Shown here in pieces: positions 53,683-63,800 of a stretch of DNA of 64,000 nt (its first letter is position 1; every line of letters begins with the position of its first letter). Made by a program: the position numbers and the translations under genes. This DNA comes from Lepidostoma basale (Eukaryota; Arthropoda; Insecta; Trichoptera; Lepidostomatidae), in the NCBI GenBank assembly GCA_022606425.2, contig JAHDVF020000240.1:1984001-2048000 (forward strand), in the 5' to 3' direction. The notes under the pieces were generated by a model that did not search any database, was not told where the DNA came from, and worked only from the letters and a program-made list of their open reading frames with translations.

Positions 53683-54295
53683 AAATGAAATCATCATTTT
53701 CGCTCCATATATCCGTTGAGTTCGAATAAAGGATTCATAAAACTGTACTCACCTTAAATTTTATAGGACCAACACTAATGCTATTTGTCATCAGACGAGG
53801 TATTAGAAAATATTTTATGGTTAAAGAAAAGACAGGTTTTTTAAACTGTTTTTAAAAAAAATTGTAGAAAAAAACAATGTAACTTATCAAAACATTAATA
53901 AATATTGCTAATAAATATCATAAAAATGTGAAAAAAAACGTGATTAAATTAAATTTCAAAATGTCCAGAGTTCCATTTTTTTCAATTTGAATCATTGCAA
54001 AAATATTTGCCACCCCCTGCAGTAATGTCTTGTATGAGTGTTTTATATTTAGAAATTTTTATCTCACGAAATTTTTCTACATTGTAAAAATCAATCGAAT
54101 TTTATCATAACGGAAGCGTACCGGTATATTTATTTACTTGGGATAACTAAGTCAGTAAATAATATAGTCCATATATTGTATAAAAACAATAAAATAAGGC
54201 CAATTACATGCTACCACAAATTTAAATGATCAGAAGAATTTATAGTATAGACTGATGACTTAAAATTTAAACTGCTTAATTCAAATAATAGTTCA
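53683..54295. other. AT-rich spacer
   Basis: Nothing recognised. Confidence 0.4.
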
Positions 54296-54299
54296 CAAT

Positions 54300-54585
54300 A
54301 TTTTATAGCTATTTATGCGTTCGTCCTATAATGACATATGGAATTGAAACGAGGGCTGACATCATCAGAACAAAAAGTCTCATAAGAACCACAGAAATGA
54401 GGGCTCTCCGATCCGTTGCGGGAACGATACTTCGAGCTGGAGTAAGAAATTCCGAAAAAATAAATATCTGCAGTAAAGCCGCAAAGAAGACCACCTAAAA
54501 GATGGAAAGACAATGGAATATCTACATTCCAAGAACAGGTTCCGACGTATAACAGGACATAATCCTAAAAAAAGAAGAAAAAGAA
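54300..54585 (+). mobile_element. LINE-D internal fragment
   Basis: Plus: MRSSYNDIWN-equivalent frame RPIMTYGIETRADIIRTKS, then TTEMRALRSVAGTILRAGVR, followed by a degraded RRWKDNGIST-like part and GAAGAAAAAG tail at 54568-54585. Confidence 0.65.
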
Positions 54586-54587
54586 TA

Positions 54588-55150
54588 AGAAAACACATGT
54601 TTACTAGAAATTTTATTATAATTTATGGGAATGGCATGTTTCTCCTTTCTAAGGCATTATCAAATATCTTCGCTTTCTACATTTAAAAATTTTCAGTGAA
54701 ACATTTGATAATGACATGACATTGAAATACGCTGTAGAAAAGCGAAACATGTCTTACCCCTCAATTAAAATAAGGCTTTCAGGAAACATATATTTTAATT
54801 ATAATAAGGAGTTTTATAGGCAACATGGTGGGCCAACATGGAAAAGGAGCTCCAACGCGAGAACCTGACAGTGGAAATGAGTGAAAATAGGAAAGTTTGG
54901 CGTTTTCGTACGAGGAGGGCCGACCCCAGATGATGGGAAATGGCAAAGAGAAAGAAGAGAAGTTTTATATCATTGTTCAAGTAATTGCGAGCGTTCAAAA
55001 CAATATTAGATATGAATGCGGGTACAACAAAATCATGAAGATTGTTAAGATAATGCCTTTGATAGGCGAAACATGTCATTCCCATAATTTATGATAAAAT
55101 ATGCATTTCCATTTGTATTCATTATTTAATCTGGAGTTTTACACCATGGT
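54588..55150. repeat. HP-E foldback(s), interrupted
   Basis: 54590-54800: both arms, inner AACATTTGATAATGACAT region and GAAACATGTC at 54742. 55030-55145: right arm with TAATGCCTTTGATAGGC, GAAACATGTCATTCCC. A LINE fragment is inserted at 54819-54960. Confidence 0.7.
54819..54960 (+). mobile_element. LINE 3'-end fragment in HP-E
   Basis: Flanked by the 9-bp duplication AGTTTTATA (54810-54818, 54961-54969). Reading WWANMEKELQRENLTVEMSE, NRKVWRFRTRRADPR followed by a GA-rich end is the C-terminus of an RTE-like ORF2. Confidence 0.75.
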
Positions 55151-55299
55151 TCAAAAAACAATAAAACACGTTATAGTGTATATGTACGAGGTTTGATACA
55201 AATTTGGTGAAAATTGACTTAGGTTGAATATGAGTACCCAATTGAATGGAAACACAATGCAATAGATTAGCTCTATTATCCCGTGGTGCTGATTCAAAC

Positions 55300-55600
55300 A
55301 CTATCAAATTATATATTCATCGCTGGGAGGATGCTGCGACAAGGTACCCAGATGTACCCCGCCCCCGGTAGCCCCGCACTGATGCGTCCATGTTTTGCTA
55401 GGAGGTATTAATGCAAATCCTCAAACTGGTCGCTCCTAAGCCCTCGCACGCCTGAAGGGTATTTGCATAGGACTGACTGCTGTAACGCCAAAGTTTGATC
55501 GTGTCTTCGAGAAATATTCGAGTCGCCCCAACTTACATCGGTATACTTCACCAATTGCATAATCTCCATCAGAGAATTTACATTAAAATTACGACAATCG
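55300..55600. other. Unique GC-richer block
   Basis: Non-repetitive; C-rich at 55355-55380. No coding domain recognised. Confidence 0.3.
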
Positions 55601-55689
55601 ATTCAAAATAATTGAACATATTTTTTATATTATTGTTAAGAGAACAACGTTGTAAAATTTCATATTTAAATAATAAATACGAATGATTA

Positions 55690-55765
55690 ATTCGAATGAA
55701 TTTGACAATGGCTTAGAAAAGCGAAAAATGTCATTCCCATAAATTATAATAAAAACAATTGAGCC
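55690..55765. repeat. HP-E right arm
   Basis: TTTGACAATGGCTTAGAAAAGCG, AAAAATGTCATTCCCATAAA. Confidence 0.55.
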
Positions 55766-55865
55766 ACATGTGATTTCAAATATTTTTATGATTTTGACTG
55801 TAAATAAAATTTAATATTAATTTTTTAAACATACTAGTAATAAGATATTTTATAAGTAGTTAACT

Positions 55866-56365
55866 AAACCAACTAACCATCACGCCGTCTCCCCGAAAGG
55901 GTAGCCAGAAATAATGGACTACCACACTTTTCTTTCGCTCCTCAACATTCATACATAATGTCATGCACGCGCGTCGATATCTCTGACTTCTCACGTGGCC
56001 TTCGTTCAATATTTGATTTATTTGATCGTGCCACGTTTTCCTCGGTCTCCCTCTATTTCTAGTTCCAATTACATCGTAAATATATTTTTAATTTACAATT
56101 TATTTTTTCATTCATTATTTCCATATCTTCAAACCATCTTCATGATCTTTTCATTATTTTGTTCATAACACCATCATTCGCACCGCATTCACTTTTTATA
56201 TTTTCATTCGACACTCTATCATACACAGAATATCCACACATTCGTCATTCAATCAAGATATCTCATTTCTACGGCATTTATTCTACTTTTATCCTTCTTT
56301 TGCCAGTTCCATGCTTCGCTTCCATACATAAGGGTTGGTAAAAAAACACCATTGTGCACTTTTAA
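55866..56365 (-). mobile_element. LINE-A 3' half
   Basis: AACTAACCATCACGCCGTCTC start; minus-strand blocks for RCMN, GRPRKTWHDQ, WFGH-like, GANDGVMN, EAWNWQKKD and a GVFxPTL end at 56335-56360. Several small deletions and stops. Confidence 0.8.
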
Positions 56366-56399
56366 GTAGGTAAAAGATTATATTCGTAATTATTTAATA

Positions 56400-56530
56400 G
56401 ATTAAGGCACATTTCATAAATATATTTCGGACTCCATACGCCCTTCCTTAGTGTTAAAATTCCAACACCGGGGAAGAGTTGCCTGTGGCCCGAAACATGT
56501 TTGTGCGAGAAAATGTTGTTAAAATACAAT
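56400..56530. repeat. Hammerhead-like hairpin element, decayed
   Basis: GAAGAGTTGCCTGTGGCC, CGAAACATGTTTGTG (56473-56506), as at 16.16 kb. A second hairpin GTGTTAAAATTCCAACAC lies just upstream (56450-56467). Confidence 0.45.
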
Positions 56531-57065
56531 GCTTCGAAAAAAAATGTATCAAATAGCAAAGTTTAAGTAATATAAAATGTACATTTATTTTATATTACTT
56601 TTACTTTGTGATGTTCTACACTGAATGTAAAAAATATGAATGTTATAAAATAGTAAATAACGACCGAAAACTTTAACAGTTCTCAGAACTAAGATAAAAG
56701 CATCAGGATATTACTCTTGTATTTGTTGGTAAAGTTTTTTCAATCCATATGTTTTAGTATATTTTCAAATTCCGGCCTGGAGTCGTGCTCCACTTTAAGA
56801 ATTTACCCATCAAAGTTCACGAATCATCTTATTTATTCAAATTTCCATTCAGTGGGCTTCATCTGCAAAACAAATTTCATTTTTTGGGCATAACGCCGGC
56901 CGCACACCAAATGCGATCTTTCGTCGACACAAGATGCTTTATAGCTCTCAGCGGAATATCATTTAATATATATATATATAATATTATGTTGTTTATTATT
57001 TATATGATATTTTAAAGAATTATAATATTATTTTAATATACATAATAATAAAAAAAAACATTTTT
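56531..57065. other. Spacer with a unique GC-richer segment
   Basis: 56750-56965 is non-repetitive and GC-richer; the 76-codon frame there shows no domain. The rest is AT-rich. Confidence 0.35.
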
Positions 57066-57069
57066 TTAT

Positions 57070-57215
57070 TGTAAAATATCATAATAAATAATTAATACGA
57101 CTGAAAACTTCTATTTTCTATTTGGTAAGACATTGAGGCTAACATGGCAAAAATTGTTGAATAAAAAAAATAATAAAACTTCTAGAAAACGGGCGCTTTC
57201 AATTACAAAAGCTTT
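57070..57215. repeat. HP-E foldback, degraded
   Basis: AATTAATACGACTGAAAAC left; AAACTTCTAGAAAACGGGCG right; inner motif lost. Confidence 0.55.
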
Positions 57216-57554
57216 TAATCTGTTAATATTAATATAAATTTAATTGTGATCCTTTCTTTCATGGGAAGAATGGAAGAGAAGAATAGAGGAAATTGCTGCA
57301 AACCAATCCCAGGATTGAAACCAGAGAAGAAGGCTTGTGATATAAATATAAAAAGTTTTTTTAAATTTAACTGTTAAAATTTATTTGAAAATAAATAGAT
57401 ATTTGGTTATAAATTTTAATAACCTTTCGTTGAAGACTTTTCATTGCATAAAATGGAACAAAATAATATTTTTTAATATTGACGAAAACATATAAGTGAT
57501 GTGTATATTTTCATTCTTATACAGCCGATATCGTCCACTGACATAATGCTATCA

Positions 57555-57812
57555 TGTAAATCTGGGTCATGTACTGCGAGGGAAAAAATACCACCTATTC
57601 CAATTGATATTGGAGAGGAAATTTCAGGGACGCCGAGGGCCCGGTAGGAGACAGATGTCCTGGCTGCGAAACATAAGGAAGTGGACCAGCATCCGAAGTG
57701 TGCAGGAATTGTTCCGAGTGGCGCAGGGCAAGGACAAGTTCGCCGATGTGATCGCCAGCGTTGAGGGACCCAACAGGGCACATGAAGAAGAAGAAGAAGA
57801 TAATGTTTTACA
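57555..57812 (+). mobile_element. LINE-B C-terminal end
   Basis: NLGHVLRGKKYHL-like start at about 57560, then frame 57604-57819: RKFQGRRGPGRRQMSWLRNI, RKWTSIRSVQELFRVAQGKD, KFADVIASVEGPNRAH, ending in GAAGAAGAAGAAG. Confidence 0.75.
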
Positions 57813-58560
57813 TTATTGATCAAGAAGCAGAGAAAAAGTTATTGTGACGATCGCGATGCCTGTAACACGTTTCAATACGAAGTGTAACATTTGTTACGAG
57901 GTGAGGCCAGCCTAATGGTAAACAAGACATTCAATATTCGACATAGCCTATTGATCAAATTGATATTCAAGTTGTTTTGCTCTTCAAGATCACAAATCAC
58001 CAATTCGCGAGAGCCTACCTAATCCAGCATCAAGAAAGATGGAATCGGAATATTTGACGTAAGCAAAAAAACCGCCCCTATAAAATTATTTCGGTCCATT
58101 TGAGAAATCAAGATATTTGAAGAATCAGCCGCAGAGACCTCGAAATAAGAATTTATCTATTTTTGCTTATGCTGAATTCGCAGTTTTTTACGGAGCCCGC
58201 GATGAAAATCCCCCGTCATGTTTGTACAAAAATATATTCCTACAGATGGCTCGTTAAAGTATTTGCTCGAATCTAAATGATTCCAGCATTTATCGCACAA
58301 ATCTGCGACCTACTTAGATTTTTGCTAGAAATCAGGTCACTTTAAAATTGATGCTTAGAGAGAAATACGAGATTTTTTGATGAAATGAGCGTTTTATATT
58401 ATGCTTAATTTCTCGATAGAGTTGACAGTAAAGGCGGACAAATACATATAATTTAACGCACTTTCTTATTTATTATTGAAATTTTTATTATCGTATTTAA
58501 AAAAAACAGAATAAATAACATTTTTCAATTGAAAAATTCTAAACAAAAAATAGATATATG
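57813..58560. other. Unique, partly GC-richer spacer
   Basis: Non-repetitive between about 57930 and 58340; nothing coding recognised. Immediately upstream of the GIY-YIG remnant. Confidence 0.35.
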
Positions 58561-58561
58561 A

Positions 58562-58831
58562 AAAAATAGCGGTATATACAAATTAAAATGCAATGATTAT
58601 AACGCTGTATACCTAGGCCAAACAGGGCGTTCTTTTAAAATGCGTTTTTCGGAATACGTTAGGTCCAACGTACCAATTCCGCTACACATTCATAATAATA
58701 GGTATACTCGTACTCTTAAACTATTGGAACAATCAGAAATTAGTAAGCATAACAAAAGTTCTAATTTAACTTTAATTAATGAACAAACTAACGTATATTC
58801 ATCCCCACTCCTTAATTTAGTATATAATTAG
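58562..58831 (+). pseudogene. Penelope-like element GIY-YIG endonuclease remnant
   Basis: A 90-codon open frame (from just after a TGA at 58559-58561 to TAG) that matches the C-terminal endonuclease of Penelope-like retroelements. The GIY motif is at 58571-58579 (SGIYKLKC), the second motif has the form VYLGQTGR (YLG for YIG) at 58607-58630, followed by SFKMRF. The catalytic-Glu region reads SEY where families usually have a KEH-like triplet. The C-terminal part has LLEQSEISKHNKSSN, then LINEQTNVYSSPLLNL, the typical end of these proteins. A stretch of some 20 residues between the R-x-x-R region and the Leu-rich part appears deleted, and the reverse transcriptase is absent. The real Met at 58640 is not a meaningful start. 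This endonuclease in Penelope-like elements nicks target DNA; the copy is dead. Confidence 0.8.
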
Positions 58832-59205
58832 ATTAAAAAAACTCTTGATTCTGGACTGTATTTCAGATGCAAAAGAGAAGAATTCATCGATTGAGTCTAC
58901 GCACGCAGAAAGGCGATTTTATTTTATATATAATACTTAGAATCATCAGTCACCTTGAAATATGTAAAATCATTTGAAAACAATTTGTACAAATATTATT
59001 TTCTTGGAAACACTTTATTTCGTCCTACCTCAAAAAACTTATTTATGATTTATATAATATCATTTAGTATTCCCTAACTATGTATTCATTGTCATAAAAT
59101 TTCTTAACGAGTTCACTTCAACAAGAAACACTTTCTAGTATTTCTGGTCCTACCTGAATAATGATTTGTTAAAAATGTATAAAGTTACATCAATTTTCGT
59201 TAATT
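58832..59205. other. AT-rich sequence after the GIY-YIG remnant
   Basis: Could contain the 3' non-coding end of the Penelope-like element; no hammerhead-like motif was seen here. Confidence 0.35.
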
Positions 59206-59207
59206 AC

Positions 59208-59335
59208 CATATTCTGCTTCATTTACTAGTGTAATGATAAATCTTTGGATGGGCAAAATATTCCCATAAATTATCTTAAAACTTCTAGAAAACAGGCGTT
59301 TTCTTTTGTATTATTTAATTTGGAGTGTTACTTCA
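59208..59335. repeat. HP-E right half
   Basis: AATATTCCCATAAATTATC, AAACTTCTAGAAAACAGGCG. The TTCGTTAATTACCATATTCTG block is shared with 1.24 and 15.2 kb. Confidence 0.55.
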
Positions 59336-59639
59336 TTGTTCAAGATACAAACAAAAAAATCGGATTCTAACGTGTTAGTGGTAGAATCCAAAATGATTTG
59401 ATTACATATTACCTTTCTGTTACGTAATTTAGCGTAATTAATTGTAGCGTAAAAGTCTTTCTGCAGACTTCAAGTGTATTTTAACCCTTACCACTCCATT
59501 ATTTTTTGATATTGTTTGTCAACCAACTCTAATTTAAATAATGTCAAAATATTTTTATTTATAAGTAGTTCAAAAAAATCGTTAAAATTTTATTTCAAAT
59601 GATTTATTCTTCAAATAAGAAAAACCATTTACAAAAAAT

Positions 59640-59881
59640 ATTATGGCCTACTTATAGTTTTGCATAGTATGGTACTTTTCAAAACAATCTCCAGGATGGA
59701 GACCAGGTTTTCTGGAACAGTTCTCACAAAACCAAACTGTTTTCCGTCTTCCCCCTGGAATCTTTCTGTTACTGCACACAGTACAGTCTTTAGAACCTTT
59801 GTCCAGTTTTGCAATGAAGTGGGGCTTGTACTCTAATCGATCCTCTGCATGACGTATCACGCGAAGTTCCAAGGATTGCAA
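59640..59881 (-). pseudogene. piggyBac-like transposase C-terminal Cys-rich domain
   Basis: Minus frame of 77 codons ends with the Cys-rich (RING/PHD-like) domain of piggyBac-type transposases: C-T-V-C, then WFCENC, then PGLHPGDCFEKYHT. In the family this domain helps bind transposon ends. The catalytic DDD core and N-terminus are missing, so this is a 3' fragment. The stop codon directly follows a KYHTMQNYK end, which is a normal family C-terminus. No terminal inverted repeats or TTAA duplications could be paired up. Confidence 0.75.
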
Positions 59882-59925
59882 AGATTATTTTATAGTAAAA
59901 TAAAAACGAAAAACAGTCTAAATTA

Positions 59926-60365
59926 TTAGTTACGCGCGGAATTTTTCAGCACCGTAAGGGAAATATTAAAAGGAGGCAGAGCTCTTGTACGAAAGTAATC
60001 GAGTAAAATCAAGATGAACCGTTCCGCATTACGTAATGCCGGGTTGGGCTGCATTTCGGTGGATTTGGCAGCGGTGAGGAATATTGCAGGGCCGTTCCTA
60101 CGACATTTTGCCAATTTACAATTCGGCATTCGCGTCACGTAGGCACAATGCATCGCCGGCCGGGCCGTAATCAAATGTATGGGCGAGGGAAAAAAAAAAA
60201 ACTGAATTACCCTGCAGAAGTCTGAATTTGACCCGAAACTGCGCAACTTGCAATAATATCCTTTTAAACCTGGGGCTCGTTTGGCGAAGAAATTTTTGAA
60301 AGCTCGGAAAGTTTTTGTAAAATAAATCAAATAAGCTCCATTCGAGGGGAGTCTCATTTATTAAA
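59926..60365. other. Unique GC-richer block
   Basis: Non-repetitive. A 143-codon minus frame is open, the longest non-transposon frame here, but its composition shows no domain, and it includes an FFFF stretch from a poly-A run. I regard it as probably non-coding, perhaps conserved. Confidence 0.35.
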
Positions 60366-60720
60366 GTATCGATTGAAAAATGTTATGAGAATATTATAAT
60401 ATGCACATACGTAAAAATGGCACATATTTGCGTGTCGTGAGTGATTCTCGTATTATATTATGAGTGGTATCTAATGAAAATTAGAATTTAATTAATTTAA
60501 ACTAGTTTTAGTATTAATTCAAACGGTACTCGTATGCTATACCTCTATTTATTATAATTGTAATTGGTGAAGTCATGTGTAAATTTACGTTATTATTTCG
60601 AATCGTATGTTCTTTGAACTGTTTTATTCTACGAGTCTAAACGTACTCATTGTGATTTTAAACTTATATATTAAACATTATAGAAAACTTTGGAGGGCTT
60701 ATATATAACATTATAGAAGA
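60366..60720. other. AT-rich spacer
   Basis: Contains a short direct duplication (TATAGAAAACTTTGGAGGG and TATAGAAGACTTTAGAGGG) just before the LINE-B end. Confidence 0.4.
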
Positions 60721-60721
60721 C

Positions 60722-60888
60722 TTTAGAGGGCCCGGAAGGGACAAATGTCCTGGCTGCGAAACGTGAGGGAGTGGACCGGCCTCCGAAGTGTGGAGGATCT
60801 GTTCCGAGCGGCGCAGGACAGGGACAGGTTCGCCGAGGTGATCGCCAACGTTGGGGGAACCCATCAGGGCACTTGAAGAAGAATAATA
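60722..60888 (+). mobile_element. LINE-B C-terminal end
   Basis: Encodes RGPGRDKCPGCET in one frame; in the correct frame MSWLRNVREWTGLRSVEDLF, RAAQDRDRFAEVIANVGG then stop and GAAGAAGAA tail. Low divergence from 57.7 kb. Confidence 0.75.
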
Positions 60889-60919
60889 TAGAAAACTTTG
60901 TATTTTCCAGCTGATATTT

Positions 60920-61325
60920 GACGACCTTAGTGGGCGAGTGGTAAATGGTATGATTGGCACATTTTAAAGGTTGGTCTTGTTAGAAGTCGGAAGAATCGAC
61001 GTGCTTGTATGACTCGCTTTATGAATGTGAAGGAAGCTAGAAAGGTGTGCCAGGATAGAGAAGTGTGGCGGACCATTCTCACTGCCTACCCCTACGGGGA
61101 ACCGGCAGGATGGTTTTGTTGTTGTTGTTGTTGTTGCCACACCGAAGGACCCGGGTTCGATTCCCGGCAATGGCAGTGTGATTGTCACACTGTCTTTGAT
61201 CTGGTGTAGAATTCACGTGACAATAATATGGCGATAGATTAGCTACCTATCACATGTCACGAGAATCAATATGATAGCCATACCCTTTCCTTTGATTTGG
61301 CTTGCGCTGTAATGATGAAAAGAGC
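60920..61325 (+). mobile_element. SINE-T split by a LINE-A insertion
   Basis: Left piece 60920-60960: GACGACCTTAGTGGGCGAGT (head with A box). Right piece 61134-61325: ACCGAAGGACCCGGGTTCG, TTCCCGGCAATGGCAGTGTG, body through TGGCTTGCGCTGTAATGATG. The long (AAT)n after 61336 is its tail. Confidence 0.85.
60961..61133 (+). mobile_element. LINE-A 3' fragment nested in SINE-T
   Basis: Encodes MTRFMNVKEARKVCQDREVW, RTILTAYPYGEP. The tail here is (GTT)n instead of (GTTA)n. 7-bp flanks TTGGCAC and TTGCCAC (one mismatch) look like a target duplication. Confidence 0.8.
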
Positions 61326-61335
61326 GATTAAACAA

Positions 61336-61337
61336 AC

Positions 61338-61415
<78 letters not shown>

Positions 61416-61525
61416 TCACAATAATAATAACAATAATAATGATGATAAAAAAAAATAATAACAATAATAATAATTAAATAAAATAGATAAATAATAATAA
61501 TGATAATAATAATAATAATATTTAT
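61336..61525. repeat. (AAT)n microsatellite, SINE-T tail
   Basis: About 190 bases of AAT units with GAT, CAC and AAC interruptions, continuous with SINE-T. Confidence 0.9.
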
Positions 61526-62090
61526 AATGTCTAACCGCAAAGTGGGTGTTTCATATGAACATTACGATTTTATTGATCGAATATAATGATAAATAAATCA
61601 TCCAATTAAGAAACTGAACGAATAAACCATTTCAAAAATATATCATAAATGTTAATGTAAATTTCGGAATTTATTATATCTTAAAACGCCATTGCAATAC
61701 TTTTTACTATATCAAAAAGCAGAGCGTTCAAGGGCAAAAAAATCGAACAGACGCCAAACAAAGACCGACCCTTTTAAGATTTCGTATAAGGTATTAATTT
61801 AAAATTCCAAAATGGCTCGACAAAAAATTTGATAGTTTTTTACGAAACATTTAGGATGGTTTGTTGAACTCGCGAGAATGATATTTTAAATTTTTAACTT
61901 CATCATGGCGATGACCATTTGTTGTCCTCAAGATTTATTGTTTGAAAAACAATTCTTACAAGTCTCTCATTCCTTTAAAAGGAGTAATTGTTAATTTATT
62001 TAACTTTTATTTATTTACTTCAAATAGTATAATACATAAGTAGGTATATAAACACACGTTATACTTCAATATAATGATCTCAAATTATTT
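61526..62090. other. AT-rich spacer
   Basis: Short non-repetitive segment 61700-61830; nothing recognised. Confidence 0.4.
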
Positions 62091-62094
62091 ATGT

Positions 62095-62385
62095 TGTTGG
62101 TTGAAATTTCTTGGTAGAAGTTCATTGTAAATAATGAAAATAAAAAAAATTATTAAGGATTTTTCTATGTTTATTTTTAGTGTAAAATCTACTTATTGAT
62201 TTTCGTCTTCGACCGTAGACCACAGTAGACCGACGATAGACGACCGTAGACAGTAGACCGCACCAGAAGATAGCAGCAAGCTGCCGAAACCGGTTGAAGA
62301 CAAAAATCAATAAGTAGATTTGACACTAAAAATAAACATAGAAAAATTCTTAATAAAATATTTTTTATTTTCATTATTTATAATG
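62095..62385. repeat. HP-F foldback with internal expansion
   Basis: Outer arms 62135-62212 and 62300-62370 are near-perfect complements (TCTACTTATTGATTTTCGTC side). Plus motif 62262-62297: CAGAAGA, T, AGCAGCAAGCTGCC, GAAAC CGGTT. Between the arms a CGACCGTAGAC-type unit is repeated three or four times (62208-62260). Confidence 0.75.
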
Positions 62386-62439
62386 ATCTCAGTCAAAACA
62401 ACAAAAACCATGACATTTTCAAAAGAACCCTTAGGATGC

Positions 62440-62728
62440 AGGTTATCCTTAAATGACAGAATGCTGGAACAGGTTGCAAAGATATCTGGGGGTGGATCTG
62501 CTCAGTCAAAATGATCTTGTCAGTGAAACAATATGACCAGTCAACCATTCTTTGGCGGTATCAGGTTGTCTCAAGGATATAATATGGAAAAACAAGTATA
62601 TGAGAACTGACAGTAAGGTCAGAATATATAAAACCTGCGTAAGGCCTATAATGACATAGCATTGAGACCAGAGCGTATACCACAAGAACGAAGGCTAAAG
62701 TACGGGTGGCAAGAATGAGGACGCTGAG
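62440..62728 (+). mobile_element. LINE-D internal fragment
   Basis: Plus-strand counterpart of 38.7-39.0 kb: GGATATAATATGGAAAAACA, GAGAACTGACAGTAAGGTCA, AACCTGCGTAAGGCCTATAA, then ACAAGAACGAAGGCTAAAG. Frameshifts and stops. Joined directly to an HP-A element at about 62729. Confidence 0.7.
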
Positions 62729-62962
62729 TATCACAGTTGTATTTTTATTTTTCGCGTCAGCTGTTTCGTCAACCTATGTTGACATCATCAGATGTTACAA
62801 TAATATATCAACTGTTCAATTTTCGTGATTTTTCGAGCCTTTATGTGTTGATATATTATTGAAAAACCTGATGATGTCAACATAGGCTGACAAAACAGCC
62901 ATTGCGAAAAATAAAAATAAAATTAAGATACATGAAAACATAGTTTTATAATTTAACAGTTT
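62729..62962. repeat. HP-A foldback
   Basis: Minus motif 62753-62791: CTGATGA, T, GTCAAC ATAG GTTGAC, GAAACAGCTGAC (GAC for GTC). Plus motif 62868-62905: CTGATGA, T, GTCAAC ATAG GCTGAC, AAAACAGCC. Confidence 0.75.
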
Positions 62963-63044
62963 ATTTTTTTAAATAATTTAACATATACTTTTTAAAAGAC
63001 TTACAAGTACATATAGGGGAATTCTGAGACTTTTTGTTATTTAT

Positions 63045-63185
63045 TTTTATAATTATTAAAAAAGTACGACATGTTTCGGAGGATACCTCCTCATATTCAC
63101 TATTCAGGTGTAAAAATATAATAAAAACGAAACAAAGAAAGACTAATATAAAAACGCATTTTAAATTCGACATAATAATTCAAAT
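63045..63185 (-). repeat. HP-B element
   Basis: Minus: CTGAATA-type box with about 10 extra bases, GGAGG TAT CCTCC, GAAACATGTCGTAC (63066-63108). Matches 40.69-40.80 kb. Confidence 0.7.
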
Positions 63186-63420
63186 TTAAAAATTAACAGA
63201 TTCTGTTAAAATTGATCATATTTGTAAACAATTTTATAATATTTTAAATACGTATCTTTAAAATAGGTATGTATCACTGAAGAAGGACTGGTTATCCGAA
63301 ACATGACTGATATGTAATTTTAATAGTGTTGTATATACAAAGTATATAAAAAAAGAAAATGACAGATATTATAAAATTGTTTACAAATATGATCGGTTTT
63401 GACAGATATTATAAAACAAC
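63186..63420 (+). repeat. HP-C element
   Basis: Motif 63271-63313: GTATCA before the box pairs with TGATAT after it (stem I, 6 pairs including one G-T); CTGAAGA, A, GGAC TGGTTA TCC, GAAACATGAC. GAC replaces GTC. Confidence 0.7.
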
Positions 63421-63423
63421 ATT

Positions 63424-63800
63424 TTGAACGTATACAAATTCTTGTAGACAAATACTGGATTTCACCCATTGCGGATAAATTATTTTTGTGGTGGTCTTAA
63501 CGGCGGAATGGGGAATGTTGTTAAACGTGAAGCGATCGCTCAACCCAACCAATGACAGGTCATAAGTCCTGTAAGCGCCTCGGCCACCACCTTCTGTTCC
63601 CAGAAAACAATTTGCATCTTCGTCTCTATTGAGATACAATTAATCCTTGTAAGATATTATAAAGATTTATTTTGAAACGTTTATGCTTTTGTTATAACAA
63701 ATATTATGAATTAATATACTGTAATCACAATTAAATCATGAATTGATAACCCGCAATGGGTGAAATCCAGTATTCGTATACAAGTATATTTATACATTAA
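63424..63800. repeat. FB-J foldback with both outer ends
   Basis: Left end 63428-63478 (TATACAAATTCTTGTAGACA, ACTGGATTTCACCCATTGCG) and right end 63748-63800 (CCCGCAATGGGTGAAATCCA) are complements. Core 63484-63645 has GTGGTGGTC, GGCGGAATGGGGAATGTTG, GCGATCGC, CGGCCACCACC. An HP-C-like ATAAAGATTTATTTTG piece lies between. Confidence 0.8.

Noticed and set aside
59926..60357. 143-codon minus-strand open frame
   Set aside because: No recognisable domain, includes a poly-Phe run from a poly-A tract, and lies in a GC-richer block where chance frames are longer.
61243..61540. Ile/Tyr-rich frames
   Set aside because: Translations of the (AAT)n tail of SINE-T.
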